From the NCBI GenBank assembly GCA_963781725.1, contig CAWAGV010000002.1, forward strand, positions 1,674,001 to 1,738,000: a DNA stretch of 64,000 nucleotides, in the 5' to 3' direction. Each line of letters opens with the position of its first letter. Positions within the stretch are counted from its first letter, which is position 1. The DNA comes from BOG-931 sp963781725 (GTDB lineage Bacteria; Pseudomonadota; Alphaproteobacteria; Rhizobiales; Xanthobacteraceae). The position numbers and the translations under genes are program-made. The notes below the pieces were generated by a model. It had not been told where the DNA came from. It saw nothing but the letters and a program-made list of their open reading frames with translations, and ran no database searches. Shown here in pieces: positions 43,147-51,610 of this stretch.

Positions 43147-44253
43147 ATGGGGAACGCCTCAGTGAGAACAGTTGAAGCAGCGGTGATCGGTGTCGGCTGG
43201 ATCGGCGGCCTGCGGGCGGAGGCGCTGGCGCGCACCGCGCTGGTCGACAAATTGCACCTGTGCGACATCAAGCCGGACCGGCTCGCCGAAGTGAAGGCGC
43301 TGTTTCATCCGGCGACCGCCACGCTCGACTACCAGGACATCATCAGGAACGAGAAGATCTCGGTGGTCTATATTTCGACCACGCCGGAGGCCAACCACTA
43401 TCCGATCGCGCGCGATTGCCTGAAAGCCGGCAAGAACGTGATGCTGGAAAAGCCGATCGCGCTGGAGCTTTGGGAAGCCGACGAGCTGATCGAACTGGCC
43501 AAGCGCAACAAGCTGAAATTCACCATCGGTTATTCGCAGCGCTTCAATCCGAAAGTCGCTTTCGCCAAGAAGAAGATCATCGACGGCACGCTGGGCAAGG
43601 TGGTGTCGGTGCTGGTCAGCCGGCACCTGTCGCGCGAGCTCGGCAAGAAAATCGCCAGCCGGGTGCGGCTGTCGCCGGTGGTGATGGAATCGACCCACGA
43701 TCTCGATTTCGTGTTCTGGCTGCTCGAGCCGGCGAAACCGGTCCGGGTCTACAGCCAGGGCGCTTACGGCTACATGGAGCCGATCAACGGCTCGCACGAT
43801 GTCATGTTCACCACCGTCACCATGGACAACGGCGTCGTGGTGATGATCGGCGGCGGCTGGAATTTTCCGCCGAGCTTTCCGAACTACTGCTCGACCTGGA
43901 TCGAGATCACCGGCACCGAAGGCGCGCTGACGCTCGACGACACCCAGCGCGACAACTGGCTCAACACCGCCAAGCGCGGCCAGGAATTTCCGATGTCGAC
44001 CATGCCGGGCGAATGGGTCGATCACGTCTTTGCCGGCGGCATGGGGCCGGAGACCATTCACTTCCTCGAAGCCTGCATCCGCGACACGGCGGTGATGGTG
44101 ACGCCGGAAAGCGCGCGCCGCGTGATGGAAACCTACAGCGCCGCCGACCTCTCCGCCGACCGCAACGCGCCGATCGATCTGCCGCTGACCAACGAGACGA
44201 TTTCCGGCATCGCCGAGCTGAAAGCCAAGAACCGCGCAGGGCTCAACGTATGA
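43147..44253 (+). CDS. Gfo/Idh/MocA family oxidoreductase
   Basis: The 368-residue product has an N-terminal Rossmann fold (AAVIGVGWIGGLRAEAL), the cofactor-contact and catalytic EKPIALELWEADEL near residue 105 and a C-terminal GFO/IDH/MocA domain with HDLDFVFWLLEP. These NAD(P)-dependent enzymes act on sugars, inositols or related polyols; the substrate is not predictable. The start is uncertain: ATG at 43147, or GTG at 43162 with GGGGA upstream. A second, distant family member follows at 44513. Confidence 0.9.
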   Translation: MGNASVRTVEAAVIGVGWIGGLRAEALARTALVDKLHLCDIKPDRLAEVKALFHPATATLDYQDIIRNEKISVVYISTTPEANHYPIARDCLKAGKNVMLEKPIALELWEADELIELAKRNKLKFTIGYSQRFNPKVAFAKKKIIDGTLGKVVSVLVSRHLSRELGKKIASRVRLSPVVMESTHDLDFVFWLLEPAKPVRVYSQGAYGYMEPINGSHDVMFTTVTMDNGVVVMIGGGWNFPPSFPNYCSTWIEITGTEGALTLDDTQRDNWLNTAKRGQEFPMSTMPGEWVDHVFAGGMGPETIHFLEACIRDTAVMVTPESARRVMETYSAADLSADRNAPIDLPLTNETISGIAELKAKNRAGLNV

Positions 44254-44276
44254 ACACGATCCGCGCAGCGCGCGCA

Positions 44277-44490
44277 CTCCCTCTCCCCGCACGCGGGGAG
44301 AGGGTTGGGGTGAGGGGGCCTCTCCGCTGGGCTGAGAGACAAAGGAAAGTCTCTGGCGCCTGCAGTGTTCGGCATCGCTCAGAATCGCGGAGAGGCCCGC
44401 TCACCCTCCTTCGCGGAGCCTGTCATCGGACCGCGCGACTTCGCGCGGGTCCGTTGGCTCGCTCGACCTCTCCCCGCGTGCGGGGCGAGG
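44277..44490. repeat. Composite palindromic repeat, CCCTCTCCCCGC family (long form)
   Basis: The element has CCCTCTCCCCGCACGCGGGGAGAGGG and GGTGAGGGGG on the left and CTCACCCTCC, GACCGCGCGACTTCGCGCGGGTC and CCTCTCCCCGCGTGCGGGGCGAGG on the right. It shares CAGAATCGCGGAGAGGCCC with the copy at 22768-22930. It separates the two Gfo/Idh/MocA genes. Confidence 0.8.
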
Positions 44491-44512
44491 TGCATTTTGC
44501 ATTGGGCTTCGC

Positions 44513-45628
44513 ATGAAAAAATCCGCCAAGGGTATCGGCCTCGCGATCATCGGCGCCGGCCGCGTCGGCTTGTTCCGCGGCGAGGTCGCGATGCGGCACC
44601 CGGCGGTGGAGTGGATCGGCATCGCCGAGCTCAATCACAATCGCGGCGGCGACGTTGGCGCGCGGATCGGCGCCGACTTCATCACCACCAGCCATCGCGA
44701 ACTTTTGGCGCGGCCGGAAGTCACCTGCGCGATCATCGCCACCGACGAACACCTGCATGTTGAGCCGATCCTGGCCGCGGTCGAGCGCGGCGTGCCGATG
44801 CTGATCGAGAAGCCGCTCGCCACCGATCTCGCCCAGTCCGCCAAGGTGCTGAAAGCGATCACCGACGCGAAGCTCGACGCCGTGGTCGGCTACACCCAGC
44901 GCTTCCGCCGCAAATGGCTCGGCGCCAAGGAGAAGGTGCGCACCGGCGCGCTTGGCGACGTGACCCTGGTGTCGTCGCGCGCTTTCATGAATCGCCTGGT
45001 CGCCATCGACAATTACAAGCGCACCAACGATCCAACGACGATCTCGCCGATGGTGATCTCCGGCACGCACGCGCTCGATATCGTGATGTGGTACCTGGAG
45101 AAGAAGACGCCGGTCGAATGCTACGCGCGTTCGGTCGACAAGGTGCTGGGGCCGCTCTATCAGGGCATCGACGCCACCGCCGGCATGATCATGTTCTCCG
45201 ACGGCGCGGTGCACACGCTCAGCATTTCCTGGGCGTTGCCGGTGACTTGGCCGGGCGCGGTGTACAGCCTCGAAGTCGGCATCAACGGCACCGAAGGCGT
45301 GCTGACCATCGACGACACCCATCGCGACATGGTGCTGGCGGTGTCGAAGCCGCAGAGCGAAGGCTACGCGCCCGATACCAGCCGGCTGGTCGATTTCATG
45401 GGCTCCTATCCGCCCGGCGACATGGCGCTCGGCGAATTGCGCGGGCCGATGGCGGACGAGACGGTGTCATGGCTCAACCGCGTCTCGCTCGGCTTGCCGA
45501 CGCAGGCCGCGACCGCTGCCGAAGCGCACAACCGGCTGATGCTGACCAAGGCGCTCGATCTTTCGGCGAAGCGCAAGCAGCCGGTCAAGCTGCCGCTCGA
45601 TCCGGACGACGCGAGGACCGCGGCCTGA
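44513..45628 (+). CDS. Gfo/Idh/MocA family oxidoreductase (second copy)
   Basis: The 371-residue product shows the Rossmann start LAIIGAGRVGLFRGEVA, EKPLATDLAQSAKVL near residue 100, YTQRFRRKWLGAKEKV and HALDIVMWYLEKKTPVE in the C-terminal domain. It is only distantly similar to the first copy (43147), so this is a pair of paralogues with different substrates rather than a recent duplication. Its stop codon is 2 bp from the stop of the convergent reductase gene. No strong ribosome-binding site is visible. Confidence 0.9.
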   Translation: MKKSAKGIGLAIIGAGRVGLFRGEVAMRHPAVEWIGIAELNHNRGGDVGARIGADFITTSHRELLARPEVTCAIIATDEHLHVEPILAAVERGVPMLIEKPLATDLAQSAKVLKAITDAKLDAVVGYTQRFRRKWLGAKEKVRTGALGDVTLVSSRAFMNRLVAIDNYKRTNDPTTISPMVISGTHALDIVMWYLEKKTPVECYARSVDKVLGPLYQGIDATAGMIMFSDGAVHTLSISWALPVTWPGAVYSLEVGINGTEGVLTIDDTHRDMVLAVSKPQSEGYAPDTSRLVDFMGSYPPGDMALGELRGPMADETVSWLNRVSLGLPTQAATAAEAHNRLMLTKALDLSAKRKQPVKLPLDPDDARTAA

Positions 45629-45630
45629 TC

Positions 45631-47263
45631 TCAGTAGACGTCCTGCAGATAGCGCCCGCGCTTTTTCAGGTCGGCGACGAAGGCGATCGCTTCCTCGGTC
45701 TTGCGCGCGCCGAACTGGGCGGCGATGTCGACCAGCGCCCGCTCGACATCCTTGGCCATGTGCTTGGCGTCGCCGCAGACATAGACGTAGGCGCCGTCCG
45801 CGAGCCAGGCCCACAGATCGCGGCCGACCTCGCGCATGCGGTCCTGCACATAGAATTTTTCGTCGCCGTCGCGCGACCAGGCCAGCGACAGGCGGGTCAG
45901 GACTTTCGCCGCGCGCATGCCGGCGAACTCGTCCTCGTAGAAGAAATCGTAATCGCGGCGCTGATGGCCGTAGAACAGCCAATTCCGTCCGGGCGCCTTG
46001 CTCGCCATGCGGTCGTGCAGGAAGGCACGGAACGGCGCGACGCCGGTGCCGGGCCCGATCATGATGATCGGCGCCGCCGGATCGTCCGGCAGGCTGAAGT
46101 GCTGCGCCTTCTGCACATACGCTTTGACCGTGTCGTTCGGCGCGACGCGATCTGCAAGGAACGTGGAAGCGGCGCCGAGCCGCTCGCGCCTGCCGATCTT
46201 GTAACGCACGGTATCGACCGTCAGCGAAACGCGGCCGGGGTTGCTTTTGAGCGACGACGAGATTGAGTAGAGCCGCGGCTGCATCGGCTCGAGCGCTTCA
46301 ACGAAAGCTTCCGGATCCGGCCGCACGCCCGCGAATTTCTCGATGGCGGCAAGCACGTCGAGCGTTGCCGCATCCCGGTCCGGATCGTCGCCGTCAGCCA
46401 GCGCCTTGGCTTTTTGCCGCCGATCGCCGCCGGTGATGTAGGAGTAGAGCTGAAACAACGAGTTCGGGAGCGAGCCCCAACGAGACGTCGGATGTCAGCA
46501 CGTCTTGCAGCTTGCGATCCCTGATCGGGTAATCCGGCGGCACGCCGAGCGCCTTGGCGACCGCGGCGACAAGCGCGGGATCGTTGGTCGGAAAAACGCC
46601 AAAGCTGTCGCCGACGACATAATCAAGGCCGCACGACGCGAGATCGAATTCGACATGCCAGGTGTGCTTGTTCGAACCCGGCTTGTTGAGCAGCGTGCGC
46701 GACAGGAAAATCGCCTCGGCCGGGTTTTCGCGCGAGCGGCCGAGCGGCGTTGTCGCCGGCTCGGCAGGCGCAGCGCCCGGCGCGTCCGCCGGTGGCGGAG
46801 TGAGCGCTGGAGCCGGCACGGCATCGAGTTCGCCGAACAGCGACTTCAGCGTGCGCAGTGTTTCCTTGCCGCCGGGGACGCAGAGATTGAGCTTCTCTTC
46901 CTTCTTGCCGGCGATCGCGTCGGCGTAGTCCTGGCAGTTGTAGCCGCACTGGCCGCAATCCTGCTGGCCCATCGCCGCCATCATGCGCCGCCGCAACGCT
47001 TTGCCTTCGGCGAGCTTCATGCGTTCGGAGAGCGGCATGGTCTGGTCGTGCCACGGCGCGCCGTCATCCTCGTCGGCGAGGGCGGTGGCCGCGCCGCCGG
47101 CCATGATCGCCGCCGCTTCCTGCGGCGACAGCGGCGTGATGCCGCCGTCGGACAGGCCGAGCGCGGCGATGAAAAATCCGTCGAGCCAGGCGCGTTGCTC
47201 CGGCGTGAACGGCGCGCTGTCCGGCAGCAGCGACAACTTCGGAGGCGGGGGACTATGGGTCAT
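45631..47263 (-). pseudogene. Sulfite reductase alpha-type NADPH/FAD reductase with N-terminal 4Fe-4S domain, frameshifted
   Basis: The N-terminal frame (47263 down to about 46465) has a Fe-S motif CGQCGYNCQDYADAI ... LCVPGGKET and the start of the FAD domain. Near 46463-46464 an extra base (TT on the + strand) shifts the frame; removing it restores SLGLAPDSLFQLYSYI. The second frame completes the FAD/NADPH part: RLYSISSSLKSNPGRVSLTV, MIGPGTGVAPFRAFLHDR, YVQDRM, YVYVCGDAKHMAKDVERAL and the terminal aromatic VY. The family reduces a partner (sulfite reductase or P450) with NADPH; the flavodoxin domain is absent. May be an assembly error. Confidence 0.87.
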
Positions 47264-47375
47264 GGCCGGCTTGAGAAGTTCAAGCTTCGTGCCACAGCCG
47301 CATTACGAATAGGCCAGTCTAAACATGAGGTTATGGCGCCCGTGGAAAGTCACGGGTGCCTGCTGATAACGCATT
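47264..47375. promoter_or_regulatory. Divergent intergenic region with a strong hairpin
   Basis: Between the reductase and bluB starts, GGCGCCCGTG-GAAAGT-CACGGGTGCC (about 47335-47360) forms a 10-bp stem with one G-T pair, flanked by TTAT and ATAA that could extend it. There is no T-run and no B12-box-like GCCACTG, so it is not a recognisable cobalamin riboswitch. Role unknown. Confidence 0.35.
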
Positions 47376-48046
47376 ATGGGCAAAAATTGTGCAGCGCACT
47401 CGCAGCCGGCAGACGCGATCAGTGCAGCGCGACGAGGAGCACGATGCTTGCGCGATCTTCTGATCTGGCGGCGCGACGTGCGGCGGTTCCGGACCGAGCC
47501 GTTGCCGGACGGCACGCTGGAAGCGCTGATCGAGCTTGCCTGCCTCGCGCCGTCGGTGGGTTGAGTCAGCCGTGGCGCTTTGTCATCGTCGAAGACAAGG
47601 CGATCCGCGCCGGCGTCCGAAAAGATTTTGCGGCCTGTAACAGCGAAGCACTGGCGGTCCAAAACGCTTCGCGCGCAGGGCTCTATGCGCAGCTCAAGCT
47701 TGCCGGTCTCGACGAAGCGCCAGGCCATCTCGCCGTTTTTGCCGACCGCTCGACCGGGCAAGGTCACGGGCTCGGCCGCCGCACCATGCCGGAGATGATC
47801 GAGTATTCGGCGGTGACGGCGGTGCACACGATCTGGTTGGCGGCGCGCGCACAAGGCATCGGCATGGGCTGGGTGTCGATCCTCGATCCACAAACCATCG
47901 CGTCGCTGTTGAACGTGCCGGCCGACTGGAAGTTCATCGGTTATTTCTGTCTCGGCTATCCGCTGGAGGACGATACGGTTCCGGAGCTGGAGCAGAGCGG
48001 ATGGGAGCGGCGGCACTCGCCGTCGTCCGTTATCCTTCACCGTTAA
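47376..48046 (+). pseudogene. bluB: 5,6-dimethylbenzimidazole synthase (BluB) gene with a -1 frameshift
   Basis: BluB cleaves FMNH2 to make the lower ligand of vitamin B12. The first part reads LRDLLIWRRDVRRFRTEPLPDGTLEALIELACLAPSVG; at 47560-47562 one T appears missing (GGGTTGAG instead of GGGTTTGAG), creating TGA, and the next frame continues LSQPWRFVIVEDKA, EYSAVTAVHTIWLAARAQGIGMGWVSIL and FIGYFCLGYP to 48046. Restoring the base gives the canonical BluB stretch APSVGLSQPWRF. The true start is uncertain. Whether the organism has lost this activity depends on checking the base. Confidence 0.85.
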
Positions 48047-48118
48047 CATTACTCGCGCCGCGCAACCGCGCTTTTTCCTGGCCTCGGCATCCGCTGTTTC
48101 AAATCAGGGCAAATTTGC

Positions 48119-48134
48119 TGGCACCTGCCTTGCT
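48119..48134 (+). promoter_or_regulatory. Candidate sigma-54 (RpoN) promoter
   Basis: TGGCACCTGCCTTGCT matches TGGCACG-N4-TTGCW at all but one fixed position, with GG-N10-GC exact (GG 48120-48121, GC 48132-48133). Initiation near 48145 would give a leader of about 94 nt to the GTG-started gene at 48239. No activator site was identified. Confidence 0.5.
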
Positions 48135-48238
48135 CCCTGTCGCCTGACGCCTGGTGCGTGTCCCGAAATGACCGCACCGGGCCCTGGTGAACAAGGAGCG
48201 CCGCTCGTCAAACCCGGCGGCGCTTGAGGGAGAGTGTG

Positions 48239-48592
48239 GTGTCAATCTTCAGTCGCGCCAAAACGCTTTCGGTCTATCGGCCAGCCGCGTACATCCTGGG
48301 TGCATCGGCGCTGTCGTTCGTCACTTTGACGATCGCGGTGGCCGATACGGTCCGTGTCGAAAGCTGCGTCGGTAGTGGCGGTGCATCCAATTGCGTGGAA
48401 CGGATCGGACCTGCCGGTGATCCTTACATCCGCAATGTGCCGGAGCCTGCAACCGACGCCGACAGGGAACGCGCCGCGGAGCGTGATCGCAAATGGATCG
48501 ATCGCTGCCATCCGACGATCGCCCAGGATCGCTACGGCGTGCCGCGCTACCACTACGCGGCGTGGGGCTGCGAGTTCGGCATTATCGAATAA
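48239..48592 (+). CDS. Small exported or membrane-anchored protein of unknown function
   Basis: The 117-residue product has a basic start, a hydrophobic segment (about 17-37; YILGASALSFVTLTIAVAD) that may be a signal peptide or anchor, and a mature part with four Cys, a Glu/Arg-rich helix (DADRERAAERDRKWIDRCHP) and GVPRYHYAAWGCEFGIIE. The start is GTG at 48239 with GGGAG 6 bases upstream; a TTG further up is possible. It has a sigma-54-like promoter. I recall similar short proteins in Bradyrhizobium but no function. Confidence 0.6.
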   Translation: MSIFSRAKTLSVYRPAAYILGASALSFVTLTIAVADTVRVESCVGSGGASNCVERIGPAGDPYIRNVPEPATDADRERAAERDRKWIDRCHPTIAQDRYGVPRYHYAAWGCEFGIIE

Positions 48593-48651
48593 CCGGCGTT
48601 CGCGCTGACGGGGAAGTGCGCCAGCTGCCTTGAGCGGCCGGCGTTACGCCG

Positions 48652-49272
48652 TCAGCGAACCGAATAACCGTTGCCCCTGGCGGCGCTGTTGTTATTCGGG
48701 TGACGTGTCGCCGAAGTCGAACCGGTCGCCATATTGGGCAGGTATTGCGCGACAATGACCGGATCGAGCTGCTTGTACGCAATATCGGGCAAGCGGTGCC
48801 AGGTCTCGTCGCGCCCGAACAATGCGATGCCGAGATAACCGCGCACGGTCAGCGTTTGCCCGTCCGGGCTCACCCGCATCATCGCGTTGTAGATGTTGCC
48901 GTCGCGCGGATCGAGGATGTTGCCGCCCTCGTAGCTCAATCCGTTTTGCCGCATGTCCCGGATCAGCGACAGGCCGAGGATCGGTGCGTCCTTGCGATCG
49001 TCGCGGCATGGCGCACAGGTCTGGTTCGGCGGGTCGCCCGGCCGCAAAAACAGCTTGGCGATGTGGCCCTCATAGACGCCCTGGTTGGCGGTAAAAAGGA
49101 ACCAGCTCACCGGATTGCCGGTCTGCTCATCGGTCTTTTGCCAAAGGCCGGCCACAGTGGGTTGCTGCACGGCTCCGGGCTGCTGCGCGACTGCGAAATT
49201 AGCGGCTGCGGTCAGGGTGATGACGCCCGCCATTACATACTTTGCCGGTTGCGCTACCAATGGATTCTCCAT
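48652..49272 (-). CDS. DUF2147 domain exported protein
   Basis: The 206-residue precursor has a signal peptide (hydrophobic VMAGVITLTAAANFAVA, cleavage near AQQPG) and the DUF2147 pattern: VAGLWQKTDEQTGNPVSWFLF, then PILGLSLIRDMRQNGLSYEGGNILDPRDGNIYNAMMRVSPDGQTLTVRGYLG and LFGRDETWHRL. This matches the short beta-barrel-like family of periplasmic proteins of unknown function. The C-terminal 40 residues are Asn/Ser-rich and variable. Confidence 0.85.
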   Translation of the reverse strand: MENPLVAQPAKYVMAGVITLTAAANFAVAQQPGAVQQPTVAGLWQKTDEQTGNPVSWFLFTANQGVYEGHIAKLFLRPGDPPNQTCAPCRDDRKDAPILGLSLIRDMRQNGLSYEGGNILDPRDGNIYNAMMRVSPDGQTLTVRGYLGIALFGRDETWHRLPDIAYKQLDPVIVAQYLPNMATGSTSATRHPNNNSAARGNGYSVR

Positions 49273-49526
49273 TCGTCTGCGTCGTTACGAATCAAATTAT
49301 TTGCAGTTCTGGCCTGAAAACAGTGCCTCCACAATGCGGTGATTTCTGGACCCCGGTTTGGCCGGTTTTTCACAAATTTGTCGACGGCAGGCTGCCGGTT
49401 CCGCGACCTGAACCGGCTCCCGGCAGGCCGCCGACGATCTCCCCTTCGGTCTGCGCCGCCGGGTGTTTTTTCGTCATCGCCGCTAGTCGCCGCTTTGCCA
49501 CGCGCGATTCGCAGGCAACGCCTACG

Positions 49527-49736
49527 GACGGTTATCTGGTGCGCTGTGATTTTGTCGTCTGGCTGCAATACGCGATGCTGGCGACGGCGCTGTTTGCGGC
49601 GGCGGCGGTGAAAGCGGCCATCGTGTTTGGCATGACATTGCTGTTGAGCTGGGGCGTCGTGCTGACGGTTCAGCGCATTCCGTTTGGAGCCCTGCGGATC
49701 GGCGCGCCATCGCGGCGGGCGGCCGCCGCGTCATAG
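49527..49736 (+). pseudogene. Acyltransferase C-terminal remnant
   Basis: About 70 codons read DGYLVRCDFVVWLQYAMLA ... FGMTLLLSWGVVLTVQRIPFG, the last two transmembrane helices of a family-3 or OpgC-type acyltransferase. The rest of the gene is missing: the open frame upstream (from 49242) does not resemble the family. The 250 bp between the DUF2147 start (49272) and this fragment show nothing that I can support, and 49737-49871 likewise holds no clear feature. Confidence 0.55.
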
Positions 49737-49871
49737 CCAGGGAAGATTCGCGCGCGCGGGCCCGTAAAAAGGTTTGAACGGCACGGGCGCGATGATATGG
49801 GATCGCAGGGTTTGCGGCTGCCGTTGCGGCCATGCCTCCCAAGACAGTTCGATGACAGCCGGACCTGATGC

Positions 49872-51599
49872 ATGCGAGTGTTTGTCCCGATATCGGTCGG
49901 CGGCTGGGGGCGTCTGTTCAGCCGTTGGGATGTGCTTGCCGTCCTGCTGAGTGTCGGCCTTCTGGTTTTTCTGAGCGAGGCCAGCCGCAATCTGTTTCAG
50001 CCGCTGGTGGACCTTCAGCGCAGCCCGCCGTCGCTCGATCCGTCGCATCTTCCCGAATATGCCGCGCGCACCACGCTGCGCATGCTGGTCGCGATGGCGC
50101 TGTCGCTGCTCTTCACCTTCACATATGCGACGCTGGCGGCAAAAAGCCGGCGCGCCGAACGCATCCTTGTTCCGCTGCTCGATATCCTGCAGTCGGTGCC
50201 GATCCTCGGCTTCATTTCGGTGACCGTAGTTTTCTTCATGGCGCTGGCGCCGGGCAAGGTGCTTGGCGCCGAATTCGCCGCGGTTTTCGCCATCTTCACC
50301 AGCCAGGCCTGGAACATGGCGTTCAGCTTCTACCAGTCGCTGCGCACGGTGCCGACCGAGCTGATCGAAGCCTCCCGTAACTTCCGGCTCAGCGCGTGGA
50401 TGTCGTTCTGGCGCATCGACGTGCCGTTCGCGATGCCGCAGCTGATCTGGAACATGATGATGTCGATGTCCGGCAGCTGGTTCTTCGTGGTCGCCTCCGA
50501 GGCCATCAGCGTCGGCAATACCACGGTGACATTGCCCGGGGTCGGCTCCTACATCGCGCTTGCGATCCAGCAACAGAACCTGCACGCGGTGATGTGGGCG
50601 ATCTTCACGATGCTCGTGGTGATCCTGATCTACGATCAGATTCTGTTCCGGCCGCTGGTCGCATGGGCGGACCGCTTCCGCTTCGAGCAGGAGCCCGGCG
50701 CGATCGTTCCGCAATCGTGGGTGCTCAACGTGCTGCGCCGGTCGCGGATCGTCGATCGCCTGACCCATCCCATCGGCGCGCTGTGGCGGCGCACCCTGAT
50801 CGGCCATCCGCCGGACGGCGTCGAAACCGTCAAACCGGCATCGCAGCCGCGCCGCGGCTGGGTTGCCTTTCAGTGGGGCCTGATTGTCATTGCCATCACC
50901 GCGCTGGCGGTCTGGCAGTCGGCCAGCTTTCTCATCGAAGGCATCACCTTGTCCGATCTCGGCACGGCGTTGCTGCTCGGCTTTTACACTTTGGTGCGGG
51001 TCATGGTGCTGATCGCGCTGGCGACCGTGATCTGGGTTCCGATCGGCGTCTGGGTCGGCACGCGGCCTTACGCGACGCTGGTCGTGCAGCCGATCGCGCA
51101 ATTCCTCGCCGCCTTTCCGGCGAATGTGGTGTTCCCGATCGTGGTGTCCGGCATCGTTGCGTGGAAACTCGATCCGAACATCTGGCTCAGTCCGCTGATG
51201 GTGCTGGGCACCCAGTGGTACATCCTGTTCAATGTCATCGCCGGCGCGTCGGCGATTCCCGCTGAACTGCGCTCGGCCGGCGCCAACTTCCGCGTTCGTG
51301 GCTGGCTGTGGTGGCGGCGCATCGCGCTGCCGGCGGTGATGCCGTATTACGTCACCGGCGCGATCACCGCGTCGGGCGGTTCGTGGAACGCCAGCATCGT
51401 CGCCGAGGTCGCGTCATGGGGCAACGAGCACCTCGAAGCCAAAGGGCTCGGCGCCTATATCGCGCAACAGACCGATGCCGGTGATTTTCATCGCATCGTG
51501 CTCGGTATCGTGGTGATGAGTTTGTACGTTGTGCTCATCAATCGTATTCTCTGGCGTCCACTCTATTTGTACGCCGAGCGCAAGTTCCGGCTGGGATAA
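49872..51599 (+). CDS. ABC transporter double permease (NitT/TauT type, two fused domains)
   Basis: The 575-residue product is two permease units in one chain. Each has about six helices and an EAA-type loop: ELIEASRNFRLSAWMSFWRIDVPFAMPQLIW in the first half and ELRSAGANFRVRGWLWWRRIALPAVMPYYV in the second. They are joined by a hydrophilic linker at about 285-325. The family moves nitrate, sulfonates, taurine, bicarbonate or pyrimidines. The ATPase gene follows 11 bp downstream; no periplasmic receptor adjoins, so the substrate is open. Confidence 0.88.
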   Translation: MRVFVPISVGGWGRLFSRWDVLAVLLSVGLLVFLSEASRNLFQPLVDLQRSPPSLDPSHLPEYAARTTLRMLVAMALSLLFTFTYATLAAKSRRAERILVPLLDILQSVPILGFISVTVVFFMALAPGKVLGAEFAAVFAIFTSQAWNMAFSFYQSLRTVPTELIEASRNFRLSAWMSFWRIDVPFAMPQLIWNMMMSMSGSWFFVVASEAISVGNTTVTLPGVGSYIALAIQQQNLHAVMWAIFTMLVVILIYDQILFRPLVAWADRFRFEQEPGAIVPQSWVLNVLRRSRIVDRLTHPIGALWRRTLIGHPPDGVETVKPASQPRRGWVAFQWGLIVIAITALAVWQSASFLIEGITLSDLGTALLLGFYTLVRVMVLIALATVIWVPIGVWVGTRPYATLVVQPIAQFLAAFPANVVFPIVVSGIVAWKLDPNIWLSPLMVLGTQWYILFNVIAGASAIPAELRSAGANFRVRGWLWWRRIALPAVMPYYVTGAITASGGSWNASIVAEVASWGNEHLEAKGLGAYIAQQTDAGDFHRIVLGIVVMSLYVVLINRILWRPLYLYAERKFRLG

Positions 51600-51610
51600 G
51601 GGAGTGATCC

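Noticed and set aside
22768..44490. The many palindromic repeats as a CRISPR array
   Set aside because: They are inverted composite elements scattered kilobases apart, with no regularly spaced direct repeats and no cas genes.
47264..47375. Cobalamin riboswitch ahead of bluB
   Set aside because: The region is only 112 bp and lacks the conserved B12 box and core on both strands.
48050..48085. Terminator after bluB (GCGC-AACC-GCGC followed by TTTTT)
   Set aside because: The stem is only 4 bp, too short to support a confident call.
49731..49860. Minus-strand frame ending PFKPFYGPARANLPWL
   Set aside because: The tail looks protein-like, but the frame upstream is the antisense of the permease gene and no family or ribosome-binding site supports it.
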